From an uncultured Christensenellaceae bacterium (GTDB lineage: Bacteria > Bacillota > Clostridia > Christensenellales > UBA3700): a stretch of DNA of 13,469 nt. Position 1 is the first letter of the stretch; each line of letters begins with the position of its first letter. The stretch is from positions 1 through 13,469 of the forward strand of contig CAJUOK010000032.1 in NCBI GenBank assembly GCA_910588015.1. Direction: 5' to 3'. The position numbers and the translations under genes are program-made. The notes beneath the pieces are model-generated. The model did no database searches, was not told the origin of the DNA, and saw only the letters and a list, made by a program, of their open reading frames with translations. Shown one piece after another: positions 6,308 through 13,433 of the stretch.

Positions 6308-6402
6308 TTTTATGTCATATTGAGCGGAACGTAGTGGAGTCGAAATATCTCAAACTGATTGAGATTTCTTTACGCGCTACGCTTGGTCGAAATGACATAA
6401 AA
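6308..6402. repeat. Long imperfect palindrome (REP/MITE-like), about 95 nt
   Basis: An 11-bp terminal inverted repeat (TTTTATGTCAT at 6308-6318, ATGACATAAAA at 6392-6402) encloses partly complementary arms and a central hairpin, ATCTCAA-ACTGA-TTGAGAT. The arms carry ...AACGTAGTGG... and ...CGCTACGCTTGG..., linking it to the CTACG repeats upstream. It has no coding capacity, and a folded transcript would be a long hairpin. It is probably a non-autonomous dispersed repeat. Copy number elsewhere is unknown. Confidence 0.7.
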
Positions 6403-6737
6403 AATTGCGGACAAAATGACCTAAGAATTGTTGTAGTAACGACATAGTATAGTACATTAAATTAAAGAATGACAAAAGTATGTATCAATTTAAATTTAGT
6501 ATGACATAAATATAGATTAATATTATAATTAGAATAGATTAAATAATAATTGTTTTTTTAATTTCATAAAAATAATAGTGAAAGAAAATAAATTACGGCG
6601 TAAAAATAAATATTTGTAACAAGTGTCTTGACACTACGGAAAAATAAATTTCAAAATTTATAACATTTTTTTAATATATCGAATATTTCCATATCGTAGC
6701 TAATATATTTTAACGTACTGAAAATTTGGAGGAGTAT
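6403..6737. other. AT-rich gene-free leader of spoIVA
   Basis: About 330 nt without a plausible gene on either strand. It should contain the spoIVA promoter, expected to be sigma-E dependent. GAATATT at 6681-6687 fits a sigma-E -35, but no good CATACAAT-like -10 sits at the right distance, so I do not call the promoter. The spoIVA ribosome binding site GGAGGAG is at 6728-6734. Confidence 0.5.
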
Positions 6738-8216
6738 ATGGAAAAATTCGACCTTTATCAAGATATCGCAACACGGACGGAAGGAAATATTTATATAGGC
6801 GTTGTCGGACCGGTGAGAAGCGGTAAGTCAACTTTTATTACTAAATTTATGCAGACGATGGTGCTGCCGAATCTTCAAGAAGATTATCACAAACAGCGCA
6901 TAGTAGACGAGCTGCCGCAGTCCGCGGACGGCAAGACAATTATGACGACTCAACCCAAGTTCGTTCCCGACGGCGGCGTGGACGTGGAACTTGCGCCCGG
7001 CTGCAATGCAAAACTTCGTTTAGTGGACTGCGTAGGTTATCCTTTCGAGGGAGCGCAAGGCTTTGAAGAGGGCGAAAACGACAGACTCGTCAACACTCCT
7101 TGGAGCGAAGAACAAATGCCTTTCTCGCAGGCTGCGGAATATGGCACAAGCAAGGTTATTACAGACCACTCGACTATCGGCGTGTTGGTGTCCACAGACG
7201 GCTCGATACTCGATTTGCCGAGAGAGGGCTATTTGACAGCTGAAAAAAGAGTAGTCAGAGAGATGAAAGAACTTGACAAACCCTTTGTTCTGCTTCTCAA
7301 TTCCAAGCATCCGCAAGACAGCGAATCCGTCAGATTGAGAGACGCTCTCGCAGACGAATACGGCATACCCGTTATGCTCAAAAACATTCAAGAGATGACC
7401 GCCCAAGATATGAGCGAAATTTTGGAAAGCGTGCTTTTGCAATTCCCGTTGCGTATGGTCGACGTCAATATGCCCGGCTGGATGCAAGCTTTGCCGAGAG
7501 ACAGCGAGGTTATTTCTCACATTATCGACAGAGTGTGCGAAGTTGCGAAAGATATGCAAGTTATGGGAGATTATAAGAGACTTGTAGATTTGTTTGTCGA
7601 CGATATATATCTTCTCAACGATACTTCAATCAAAGTTGATTTCGGCAGGGGAACTTGCGCGCTCAACGTAACTCCTCAACCGCAGCTTTTCTATCAAGTG
7701 CTGTCGCAACAGTGCGGTATGGAAATCGCAGACGAATGTCAGCTTGTTTCTTATATTAAAGAATTCGCTCAAGCAAGAAATCAGTATGAAAAGATTAAGC
7801 AGGCGCTTGCCGACGTGGATAATTACGGTTACGGCGTGGTCACTCCTACGCTTGACGATATGCAACTTCAAAGTCCGCAAATCGTGAGACGCGGTTCTAA
7901 ATACGGAATCAAGCTCAAGGCTTCTGCGCCGGCAATGCATATTATGCGCGTTGACGTGGAGACGGAAGTCAATCCGGTGCTCAATACGGATATGCAAAAC
8001 GAAGAAAATCTCAAGGCTTGGCTTGAAGAATTCGGCGAAGACGGTCAGGGAATTTGGAATACCAATATGTTTGGCAAGAGCCTCAACGTCATTGCAAAAG
8101 AAGGACTCAACAACAAGCTTATGGCTATGCCCGAAGAGGTCAGAGGAAAACTCCGCAAGACGGTAACGCGTATCGTCAACGAAGGCAAAGGTGGAGTGCT
8201 GTGCATATTGCTTTAA
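6738..8216 (+). CDS. spoIVA: Stage IV sporulation protein A (SpoIVA), spore coat basement ATPase
   Basis: SpoIVA hydrolyses ATP to polymerise irreversibly into a shell around the forespore, held there by SpoVM; coat and cortex assembly depend on it. The product is 492 residues, the same length as in B. subtilis. Walker A is GPVRSGKS (24-31, catalytic K30). DELPQSADGKTIMTT (58-71) ends in the switch/sensor threonines T70-T71. Walker B is RLVDCVGY (D97). NTPWSEEQMPF and DHSTIGVLVSTDGS follow. The C-terminus NEGKGGVLCILL matches the conserved end needed for localisation. ATG 6738 is chosen because GGAGGAG (6728-6734) is 3 nt upstream and the MEKFDLYQDI start aligns with the family; a TTG at 6726 overlaps that site. 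Mother-cell, sigma-E expression is expected. Confidence 0.98.
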   Translation: MEKFDLYQDIATRTEGNIYIGVVGPVRSGKSTFITKFMQTMVLPNLQEDYHKQRIVDELPQSADGKTIMTTQPKFVPDGGVDVELAPGCNAKLRLVDCVGYPFEGAQGFEEGENDRLVNTPWSEEQMPFSQAAEYGTSKVITDHSTIGVLVSTDGSILDLPREGYLTAEKRVVREMKELDKPFVLLLNSKHPQDSESVRLRDALADEYGIPVMLKNIQEMTAQDMSEILESVLLQFPLRMVDVNMPGWMQALPRDSEVISHIIDRVCEVAKDMQVMGDYKRLVDLFVDDIYLLNDTSIKVDFGRGTCALNVTPQPQLFYQVLSQQCGMEIADECQLVSYIKEFAQARNQYEKIKQALADVDNYGYGVVTPTLDDMQLQSPQIVRRGSKYGIKLKASAPAMHIMRVDVETEVNPVLNTDMQNEENLKAWLEEFGEDGQGIWNTNMFGKSLNVIAKEGLNNKLMAMPEEVRGKLRKTVTRIVNEGKGGVLCILL

Positions 8217-8242
8217 TCAACAATATATAAAAATATGTAAGA

Positions 8243-8273
8243 CAAGGCGGTTTTTCCGCCTTGCTGTTTTTTA
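8243..8273 (+). terminator. Intrinsic terminator of spoIVA
   Basis: An 8-bp perfect stem (CAAGGCGG at 8243-8250, CCGCCTTG at 8256-8263, loop TTTTT) is followed by CTGTTTTTTATT. It ends exactly where the convergent minus-strand gene stops, and may also weakly terminate that gene. Confidence 0.9.
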
Positions 8274-8945
8274 TTAAGCTAGTTTTCGCGCAACCAAATT
8301 CACGTCGGCAAAATTTTGAGCGTTGACGCTTATATTGTTGAGCGTCAAAATGCTGTTGGGCGCAGTCACGTTGAGTATGCCTCTATACGATAAATTATAG
8401 GGGATATTAGGCGAAGTCGCGTTGGCAGATTGAGTGAATTCGGGAAGCGTAACGCCGTTGAGCTTTAGCCCTACGGACACTAAGCCCGAAGCCTGATTGG
8501 AATCGGCGGTCGGGGTTGCGCTCAATGAATAGCTTATTTCGTATAATCCCGTCGGCAGCAATGCGCCCGTGCCGCTCGAAGCTATTTGCAAACCTATTTG
8601 TTTTGTCAAACTTACAGGTATCACGGCGTCGGCTGTTATCGCAGTCGCGTTGGGATTCGTAAAGTAACCAAGATTGATAAATATTGGCGTCGTCGGCGGT
8701 ACTTGGTTAGTCACTGTCGACGGAAGCCAAAAAAAATTGTTGTCGGAACAAGGGCAGCTATACCAGCCGCAGCCGCCGTTGGTGCGCTGATTGCAACCGC
8801 AACATTGATTACAGCCGTAATAATTGTTTCGGCAGCCGCAGTTATTGCGATTACAGCCGCAACCGCAAGAGTTACAGCGATTGCAACCGCAAGAATTGTT
8901 GTTAAAATTGGTGCTGTTGTTGTTGCACCAAGAATTACAGAACAT
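8274..8945 (-). CDS. Cys/Asn-rich protein with BclA-like C-terminal domain; probable spore surface protein
   Basis: The product is 223 residues. Residues 1-66 hold 17 cysteines and about 18 asparagines with repeated CGCNR/CGCNQ units (19-23, 29-33, 49-53, a variant at 36-40). The rest has no cysteine. From about residue 85 (TPIFINLGYF) to the end, the pattern (LPTGLYEISYSL, VGLKLNGVTLPEF, ILTLNNISVNAQN, LVARKLA) resembles the C-terminal jelly-roll domain of BclA-type exosporium glycoproteins. The collagen-like GXT repeats of BclA are missing, with the Cys-rich segment in their place. Cys-rich proteins in spore coat and exosporium (CotY/CotZ, CdeC) cross-link by disulfides or self-assemble. 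With spoIVA next door I infer an outer-layer spore protein. ATG 8945 is chosen because AAAGGAG lies 7 nt upstream; the in-frame ATG at 8990 has no such site. There is no signal peptide, fitting mother-cell assembly. Confidence 0.75.
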   Translation of the reverse strand: MFCNSWCNNNSTNFNNNSCGCNRCNSCGCGCNRNNCGCRNNYYGCNQCCGCNQRTNGGCGWYSCPCSDNNFFWLPSTVTNQVPPTTPIFINLGYFTNPNATAITADAVIPVSLTKQIGLQIASSGTGALLPTGLYEISYSLSATPTADSNQASGLVSVGLKLNGVTLPEFTQSANATSPNIPYNLSYRGILNVTAPNSILTLNNISVNAQNFADVNLVARKLA

Positions 8946-8969
8946 ATGATTTCTCCTTTGTATTTGGAA

Positions 8970-9007
8970 TTGGCTTTTCAGCCAATACATCTTATGAATA
9001 TAGATGT
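8970..9007. repeat. Two adjacent inverted repeats upstream of the Cys-rich gene
   Basis: TTGGCT-TTTC-AGCCAA (8970-8985; on the minus-strand RNA the loop is GAAA) is followed at once by ACATCT-TATGAATAT-AGATGT (8987-9007). Neither has a terminator-like T run. They may be leader RNA structures of the minus-strand gene or protein binding sites between the two divergent genes. Confidence 0.5.
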
Positions 9008-9101
9008 TTTATTGTTACTTAAAATATTTGTTGATATTGCGATACAAATTGCTTTTATAAGTGTAGTTATTAATGCAATATAATTAAGGGGGCAGTAAAA
9101 T

Positions 9102-10031
9102 ATGAAAAGAGCTCTATATGTTTTGTCGATATTTATATTGATTGCCACAATGTGCTTTGCCGTCTCGTGCGTTGGCAGCGGAGCAACCAATCATCAACTT
9201 GAATCGTATGATTTTTCATATGACAATATTGTCGAGATAGGATATATTTCTTCCGTTTCCGACGACGGCGGCACGCCTTACGGAAACACCGTCCATATAT
9301 TGAAAAAAGGCAAGAGCTCGGAAGAAGATAAAATCATCCAAGCCGCCGCGCAAGCTTGGCAAGAACTTCAGTCAAAGGCGACATTTAAGCAAATGAAAAA
9401 ATTGCCGTGGACAATAGTTTGCGGCGGAGCGGGAGAGCTTGTCTGCGTTTTTAAAGACGGCGGCAGTGTGAGACTCCACAAAGACGAGTTGGATAATTTC
9501 AAAATAAGCAACGGCAAAACCTGTCGTTTGAGCGACGAAGATTTGATATATTTTAACAACCTTCGCAAAGTATACGGAGAAATAATCAGTCCGGAATATA
9601 GCGTTCTCTCGCCGTTTTCTCCCGTTGAAATAATCGAAATAAAACTCAAATCATTTGATTTTTCGGTTGATAATATATCAGAGGTCAGATTGGAGCGCGG
9701 ATGTCCGTTGTCTACATATTCCGTTAAAAGCGACGAAAGTCAAATTAGTCAAGAAATAATATCGCAGGTTGCCGACGTGTGGGCTAAATTTCAAAGAGAC
9801 GCGATTTTGACCGACGAAATATACGGCGATGACCACGCTATCGTCGGCGGCTTTACCAAATTTGTTTGCGTATTCGCAGACGGAAGCAGAGCAGAAATAT
9901 ACAGAGACGGTAATACCAATTACGTTCTCAACGATTCAGCGCCTTTTCAATTCGAAGACAAAAACGTTTACGAAGTTTTGTTTGATATTGTCGAAATTTT
10001 GGAAAAGGACGAATACAAAATAGGCGGCTGA
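9102..10031 (+). CDS. Putative lipoprotein with two tandem repeat domains, unknown function
   Basis: The product is 309 residues. A signal peptide (MKRALYVLSIFILIATMCFA) ends in AVSC with C23 as the likely lipidated cysteine, so the protein should be anchored on the outer face of the membrane. The mature part consists of two diverged copies. Copy 1 (about 34-160) starts LESYDFSYDNIVEI and includes AAQAWQELQ and ELVCVFKDGGSVRLHKD. Copy 2 (about 182-303) starts LKSFDFSVDNISEV and includes VADVWAKFQ and KFVCVFADGSRAEIYRD. I do not recognise the family. AAGGGGG (9086-9092) lies 9 nt before the ATG. A sigma-E-like pair upstream (AAATATT 9022-9028, GATACAAA 9041-9048, 12-nt spacing) is suggestive only. 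Confidence 0.8.
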   Translation: MKRALYVLSIFILIATMCFAVSCVGSGATNHQLESYDFSYDNIVEIGYISSVSDDGGTPYGNTVHILKKGKSSEEDKIIQAAAQAWQELQSKATFKQMKKLPWTIVCGGAGELVCVFKDGGSVRLHKDELDNFKISNGKTCRLSDEDLIYFNNLRKVYGEIISPEYSVLSPFSPVEIIEIKLKSFDFSVDNISEVRLERGCPLSTYSVKSDESQISQEIISQVADVWAKFQRDAILTDEIYGDDHAIVGGFTKFVCVFADGSRAEIYRDGNTNYVLNDSAPFQFEDKNVYEVLFDIVEILEKDEYKIGG

Positions 10032-10040
10032 CGTTGGCTA

Positions 10041-10069
10041 TTGACTGCGATTTGCTAATATGATATACT
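10041..10069 (+). promoter_or_regulatory. Sigma-A-type promoter of the DUF3810-type gene
   Basis: TTGACT (10041-10046), a 17-nt spacer, and TATACT (10064-10069). An inverted repeat, CTAATA (10055-10060) and TATTAG (10071-10076), straddles the -10 box and could be a binding site. GAGGGA follows at 10086-10091. Confidence 0.75.
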
Positions 10070-10101
10070 TTATTAGTAATATTTTGAGGGAAGCGTAAAG
10101 T

Positions 10102-11286
10102 ATGGCAAAGAGCAAAGAAAAACAAAAAAGCATTTCCAAAGGCACTTTGGCATTGCTTATAATTTTGGCGACGTCTGCCGTATTCTTGGCGCTTTTGATT
10201 ATTCTGCGAACAAACCAAGGCATATGCGAATTTATCTGCAGACATTTCGTAAACTTTTATCAAGGCGCGGCAGGCAGATTTTACAGCGTGACAAACGTCA
10301 ATATATTTGAAGTGTTGGTCACGTTGGGAGTTTTGTTGGCAATAGCAATGATTGTCGCCGCTATCGCTTTGTTTTGCAAGAAAAAGAGAGCGCAGTCGCG
10401 TCGAGTGATGCTTGCTTTTGCGATAATATGTTTTGGAATTGCCAACGTTTATACATTTGCCGCAGGGTTTGCCTACAATCGCGACGCCGCTCCGATTGAG
10501 ACGTATAGCGGGGAAATAAGCAAAGACGTGGCTTTAGAAAGCTATATATTGCTGAAAAACGACTTGCAGCAGTGTTATGACGAGATAGGAAATTACAATC
10601 AAGACGGCAGTGTGATTTGTCCTTATGACGACAAACAACTCAACCAAAAGCTTCGCGAAACTGTGGATAGCTTGTTAAAAGACGACTACTATTATTCTTA
10701 CACTCCCAAGGCTAAGCCTATTATCTCAAGCGGTATTATGACTTTTAATAGCATTGCGGGCATAACTTTTATGCCTACTTGCGAACCGGGATACAACAAG
10801 GATATGCCTATATTAGAGCGAGTTCATACTTTGGCGCACGAATATGCTCACACAAAGGGCGTTATGAGAGAGTATGAAGCAAATCTTGTTGCGACTTACG
10901 TTTTGCTCAACAGCGGAGACGCTTTTTTGAAATATTGCGGATATTTTTACGCAATATATTTTGTCGACGAATTAATTAAATATGACGAAACGTATTTCGA
11001 CAATTTGGAAGCATATCCCGAGCCCGAAGGCTTTATTCAAGATAAGTTAATAAGTTTTTTGTGGTGGAGGAATCAACCGAGCTTGGGAGACATAGGTAAT
11101 TTTTTCAACGATTTATATCTTAAAGTCAACGGACAGCAAGAAGGTTCCGATTCATATCAAGAAAATCCCGATACAGAAGATATAGTGATAGGAGAAGACG
11201 ACGGCGGACCGATATATATGGAAATAATAGTTCAGTATACCAATATGCACGCAATGTTGGTGGAGTATGCGCAGAAGTTGAAATAA
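10102..11286 (+). CDS. DUF3810-type membrane protein with HExxH metallopeptidase motif
   Basis: The product is 394 residues. Three membrane segments occupy about 14-36, 68-92 and 102-123, followed by a large domain probably outside the cell. That domain contains HEYAH (246-250) within TLAHEYAHTKG and then MREYEANLVATY, where E257 or E259 could be the third zinc ligand, giving a gluzincin-like HExxH...E site. This layout matches the DUF3810 family, for which no substrate is firmly established as far as I know. The tail (about 345-375) is acidic and probably flexible. A strong promoter lies upstream, the gene appears to be transcribed alone, and no substrate is suggested by its neighbours. Confidence 0.8.
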   Translation: MAKSKEKQKSISKGTLALLIILATSAVFLALLIILRTNQGICEFICRHFVNFYQGAAGRFYSVTNVNIFEVLVTLGVLLAIAMIVAAIALFCKKKRAQSRRVMLAFAIICFGIANVYTFAAGFAYNRDAAPIETYSGEISKDVALESYILLKNDLQQCYDEIGNYNQDGSVICPYDDKQLNQKLRETVDSLLKDDYYYSYTPKAKPIISSGIMTFNSIAGITFMPTCEPGYNKDMPILERVHTLAHEYAHTKGVMREYEANLVATYVLLNSGDAFLKYCGYFYAIYFVDELIKYDETYFDNLEAYPEPEGFIQDKLISFLWWRNQPSLGDIGNFFNDLYLKVNGQQEGSDSYQENPDTEDIVIGEDDGGPIYMEIIVQYTNMHAMLVEYAQKLK

Positions 11287-11305
11287 CAGTAAAATCATTT
11301 GCGCG

Positions 11306-11414
11306 CGGAGCAGAGCGTTGCGTCCGGATTATATCATAATAGTGTTACGAATTCTCCATAAAATTTTTTGATAAACATATTGAATTTAAAGTTAATTGAT
11401 AGTATTATTATAAT
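11306..11414 (+). promoter_or_regulatory. Weak hairpin and candidate -10 box before the PiT gene
   Basis: A GC-rich hairpin (CGGAGCA at 11306-11312 with TGC-g-TCCG at 11319-11326) follows the DUF3810 gene but lacks a T run, so it is only a weak terminator candidate. A perfect TATAAT lies at 11409-11414 and touches the ATG at 11415. If it is the -10 box, transcription starts inside that frame and translation must begin further down. No convincing -35 is seen. Confidence 0.35.
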
Positions 11415-11513
11415 ATGACTGACAAATGTGCCATAATTTCGGCATATATGCTTTTGTATAGTCATATTATTGAAGACAACGAAAAGGACATTGAGGTCAA
11501 AAGGCAGCAGGAA

Positions 11514-12542
11514 ATGAACGCATATACGATAGTTATACTTTTAATGGCAGTGGCATATACGTTTTATATGGGTTTTTCCGACGGAGCAAACGCCGTCGCA
11601 ACTTGCGTAGCCACAAGAGCTATCAAGCCTCACTATGCAATTATCATAGCGGGCGTTGTTAAGTTTGCGGCACCGATAATTATATGCTTTGTATTGGGAA
11701 GCGACAGCGTTGCGCGCACGGTTGGAGCCCTTATCAATGACGAAGCTTTTTCGGGCATTGCTCCCAAAGAAGGATTTATATTTTTGTTGTCAACAATGCT
11801 TGCGGCGCTTATTTGGTCGTTGATTTCAGTATTTACGGCATTGCCTAATTCCACGTCTCACACGCTCTTGGGCGGGCTGGTCGGAGCGGGACTGGCTTCA
11901 TTCGGTTTTGGCGGCATAGATTGGACTGCGGTCGGACTGAAAGTAATACTTATGGTATTTCTCACGCCTGTTATTTGCATAATAGTCGGAATTATTATGG
12001 AGAAGTTCTTTATATGGATGTGCAGAAGAATGGACAGAGGAGTCAAAAAATTCTTTAAAGTCGCGCAGGTTTTCAACGTTACATTGCTCTCCACTTCCAT
12101 ATCAATCAACAACGTGCAGAAGTCTATGGGCGTATTCTTGCTTGCAATGGTAATGTGCGGCGGAGAGAATATGTCGTCTTATACTTTTGATTTTTGGACA
12201 ATTGCGCTGATGTCTTTTGTAATTATGCTCGGATTGCTTTTGGGCGGATACAAATTGATATATACAGTCGGCAAGAAGATTTATCGTATGGGCACCATAC
12301 AGTCCGTCGTCGCGCAACTGTCGACGGCAAGCGTGGCTTTGACGTGTTCGTTTATAGGAATTCCCGTCAGTACGGGACAGGTGGTATCTTCGAGTATTAT
12401 CGGCGTGGGAATTGCCGAACGTATCAGCGGCGTGCATTGGAACAGAGTCAAGAGAATTTTTATCAATTGGATACTGACCTTTCCCATTGCAATGGCGGTG
12501 GGAGCAATTATCTGCTTGATTATCAGAGCTATATTTTTATAA
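11514..12542 (+). CDS. pit: PiT-family inorganic anion (probably phosphate) transporter
   Basis: The product is 342 residues from ATG 11514, a normal size for Firmicute PiT permeases, with about ten hydrophobic segments in the plasma membrane. PiT proteins carry inorganic phosphate, often as a metal-phosphate complex, driven by H+ or Na+. The N-terminal signature is GFSDGANAVATCVATRA (20-36), LPNSTSHTLLGGLVGAG follows (110-126), and the second half has INNVQKSMGVF (198-208) and GIPVSTGQVVSSSIIGVG (282-299). A longer form from ATG 11415 is unlikely: it would add 33 hydrophilic residues, lacks an SD, and overlaps a TATAAT box. The second signature has N-N where N-D is usual. Some PiT relatives (B. 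subtilis CysP) move sulfate, but the DUF47 gene downstream favours phosphate. Confidence 0.88.
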   Translation: MNAYTIVILLMAVAYTFYMGFSDGANAVATCVATRAIKPHYAIIIAGVVKFAAPIIICFVLGSDSVARTVGALINDEAFSGIAPKEGFIFLLSTMLAALIWSLISVFTALPNSTSHTLLGGLVGAGLASFGFGGIDWTAVGLKVILMVFLTPVICIIVGIIMEKFFIWMCRRMDRGVKKFFKVAQVFNVTLLSTSISINNVQKSMGVFLLAMVMCGGENMSSYTFDFWTIALMSFVIMLGLLLGGYKLIYTVGKKIYRMGTIQSVVAQLSTASVALTCSFIGIPVSTGQVVSSSIIGVGIAERISGVHWNRVKRIFINWILTFPIAMAVGAIICLIIRAIFL

Positions 12543-12631
12543 AGCATAGCGAATAAATAACCGACAAAATTCTTCGACGAAACTAAAGAACGGTAAAATC
12601 AAAATATAATCAGCCACTTCGGAGGGAAGAT

Positions 12632-13243
12632 ATGAAAATATTCAGAAAAAAAGTTAATTTCTTTCAATTGCTAGTCAATCAGTGTTCTATTATGAACAGA
12701 GGTATCGAAGCGCTTTATAAATACTGTCAGTCAGTAGGGCAGCCCGACCACGAAAGTTACGGCGATACGGTAATAGCCATAGAGGACGAGGGCGATATGG
12801 CAAGGCGCGTGCTTATTGACGAGCTTAACAGCACGTTTATTACTCCTATGGAGCGCAATGATATCTTTGATTTATCGCGCCAGCTTGACGAAGTTTTGGA
12901 TTATGCCAAGACGGCTATCGACGAAATGAGACTTTTCAAAATCGACCCCAACGAGGATATGACAAGAATGGTCGGAATACTCTTTGACATAACGGTGCAT
13001 ATCAAAAAGGCTGTCGAAAGTATGGAAAAACATAAGAGTATAGCCAAGGATGAGGCTATCAAGGTCAAAAGCCTTGAGAATAAAATGGGCGCAAATTATT
13101 ACAAAGCGCTTGCAAGACTCTTTGAGAGCGACGATATAAAATCTGTTTTTAAATACAGAGAGGTATACAGACATCTCAATACCACGGCAGACGAAGCCGA
13201 TTCCGCTATGGACTACCTTTTGGATATTCTCAATTCGCTTTAA
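12632..13243 (+). CDS. DUF47 / PhoU-like Pit accessory protein
   Basis: This 203-residue all-helical cytoplasmic protein fits the DUF47 family: FFQLLVNQCSIMNRGIEAL at the start, a central ITPMERNDIFDLSRQLDEVL (70-89), and helical repeats to the end. DUF47 proteins resemble PhoU and are encoded with PiT transporters, where they are thought to regulate or assist transport. Here it follows the transporter by 89 nt; in many genomes it comes first. GGAGGGA lies directly upstream of the ATG. TATAAT at 12605-12610 may give an extra promoter, but its -35 is poor, so co-transcription with pit is the simpler view. Confidence 0.92.
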   Translation: MKIFRKKVNFFQLLVNQCSIMNRGIEALYKYCQSVGQPDHESYGDTVIAIEDEGDMARRVLIDELNSTFITPMERNDIFDLSRQLDEVLDYAKTAIDEMRLFKIDPNEDMTRMVGILFDITVHIKKAVESMEKHKSIAKDEAIKVKSLENKMGANYYKALARLFESDDIKSVFKYREVYRHLNTTADEADSAMDYLLDILNSL

Positions 13244-13274
13244 TCTTTTTGATTGAGAAATAATTGCATAAACT

Positions 13275-13312
13275 AAATATCGACGCGTTTTAAAAATGCG
13301 TCGATATTTTTT
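13275..13312 (+). terminator. Intrinsic terminator of the pit-DUF47 unit
   Basis: A 12-bp stem (AAATATCGACGC at 13275-13286 with GCGTCGATATTT at 13298-13309) with an 11-nt loop runs into a T tract. It lies about 30 nt past the DUF47 stop. Confidence 0.92.
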
Positions 13313-13363
13313 ATACTATTAAAAATTCTTATTTAATAAAATTTTTATAAAAATTAATAGAAA

Positions 13364-13433
13364 TTGGATATTTTCCAAAAAAAGTATACTTTTACTGACT
13401 GCCGTTTTGCGTATCGCGAAACGGCATATTTTT
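13364..13433 (+). terminator. Second hairpin terminator with promoter-like boxes just before it
   Basis: A 12-bp stem with one wobble pair (TGCCGTTTTGCG at 13400-13411, CGCGAAACGGCA at 13415-13426, loop TAT) is followed by TATTTTTTC. Upstream, TTGGAT (13364-13369) and TATACT (13385-13390) look like a promoter with a short 15-nt spacer. No gene lies between. It may be a back-up terminator, or the leader of a gene beyond the window edge. Confidence 0.7.

Noticed and set aside
7020..7559. A 179-codon minus-strand frame inside spoIVA
   Set aside because: It lies wholly antisense to a highly conserved gene, has no recognisable domain, and is explained by codon bias on the other strand.
8760..8900. 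Repeated GCCGCAACCGCA-type units as a CRISPR or tandem-repeat array
   Set aside because: The units are short, irregular and in frame, encoding CGCNR/CGCNQ peptides of the Cys-rich protein. There are no spacers.
8586..9083. A 165-codon plus-strand frame rich in Ala, Ile, Val and Thr
   Set aside because: It is the antisense of the repetitive Cys/Asn codons of the minus-strand gene. It has no ribosome binding site, and its composition is what the repeats would give by chance.
11415..11513. N-terminal extension of the PiT gene from ATG 11415
   Set aside because: There is no ribosome binding site, TATAAT abuts the codon, and the hydrophilic extension is not typical of PiT proteins.
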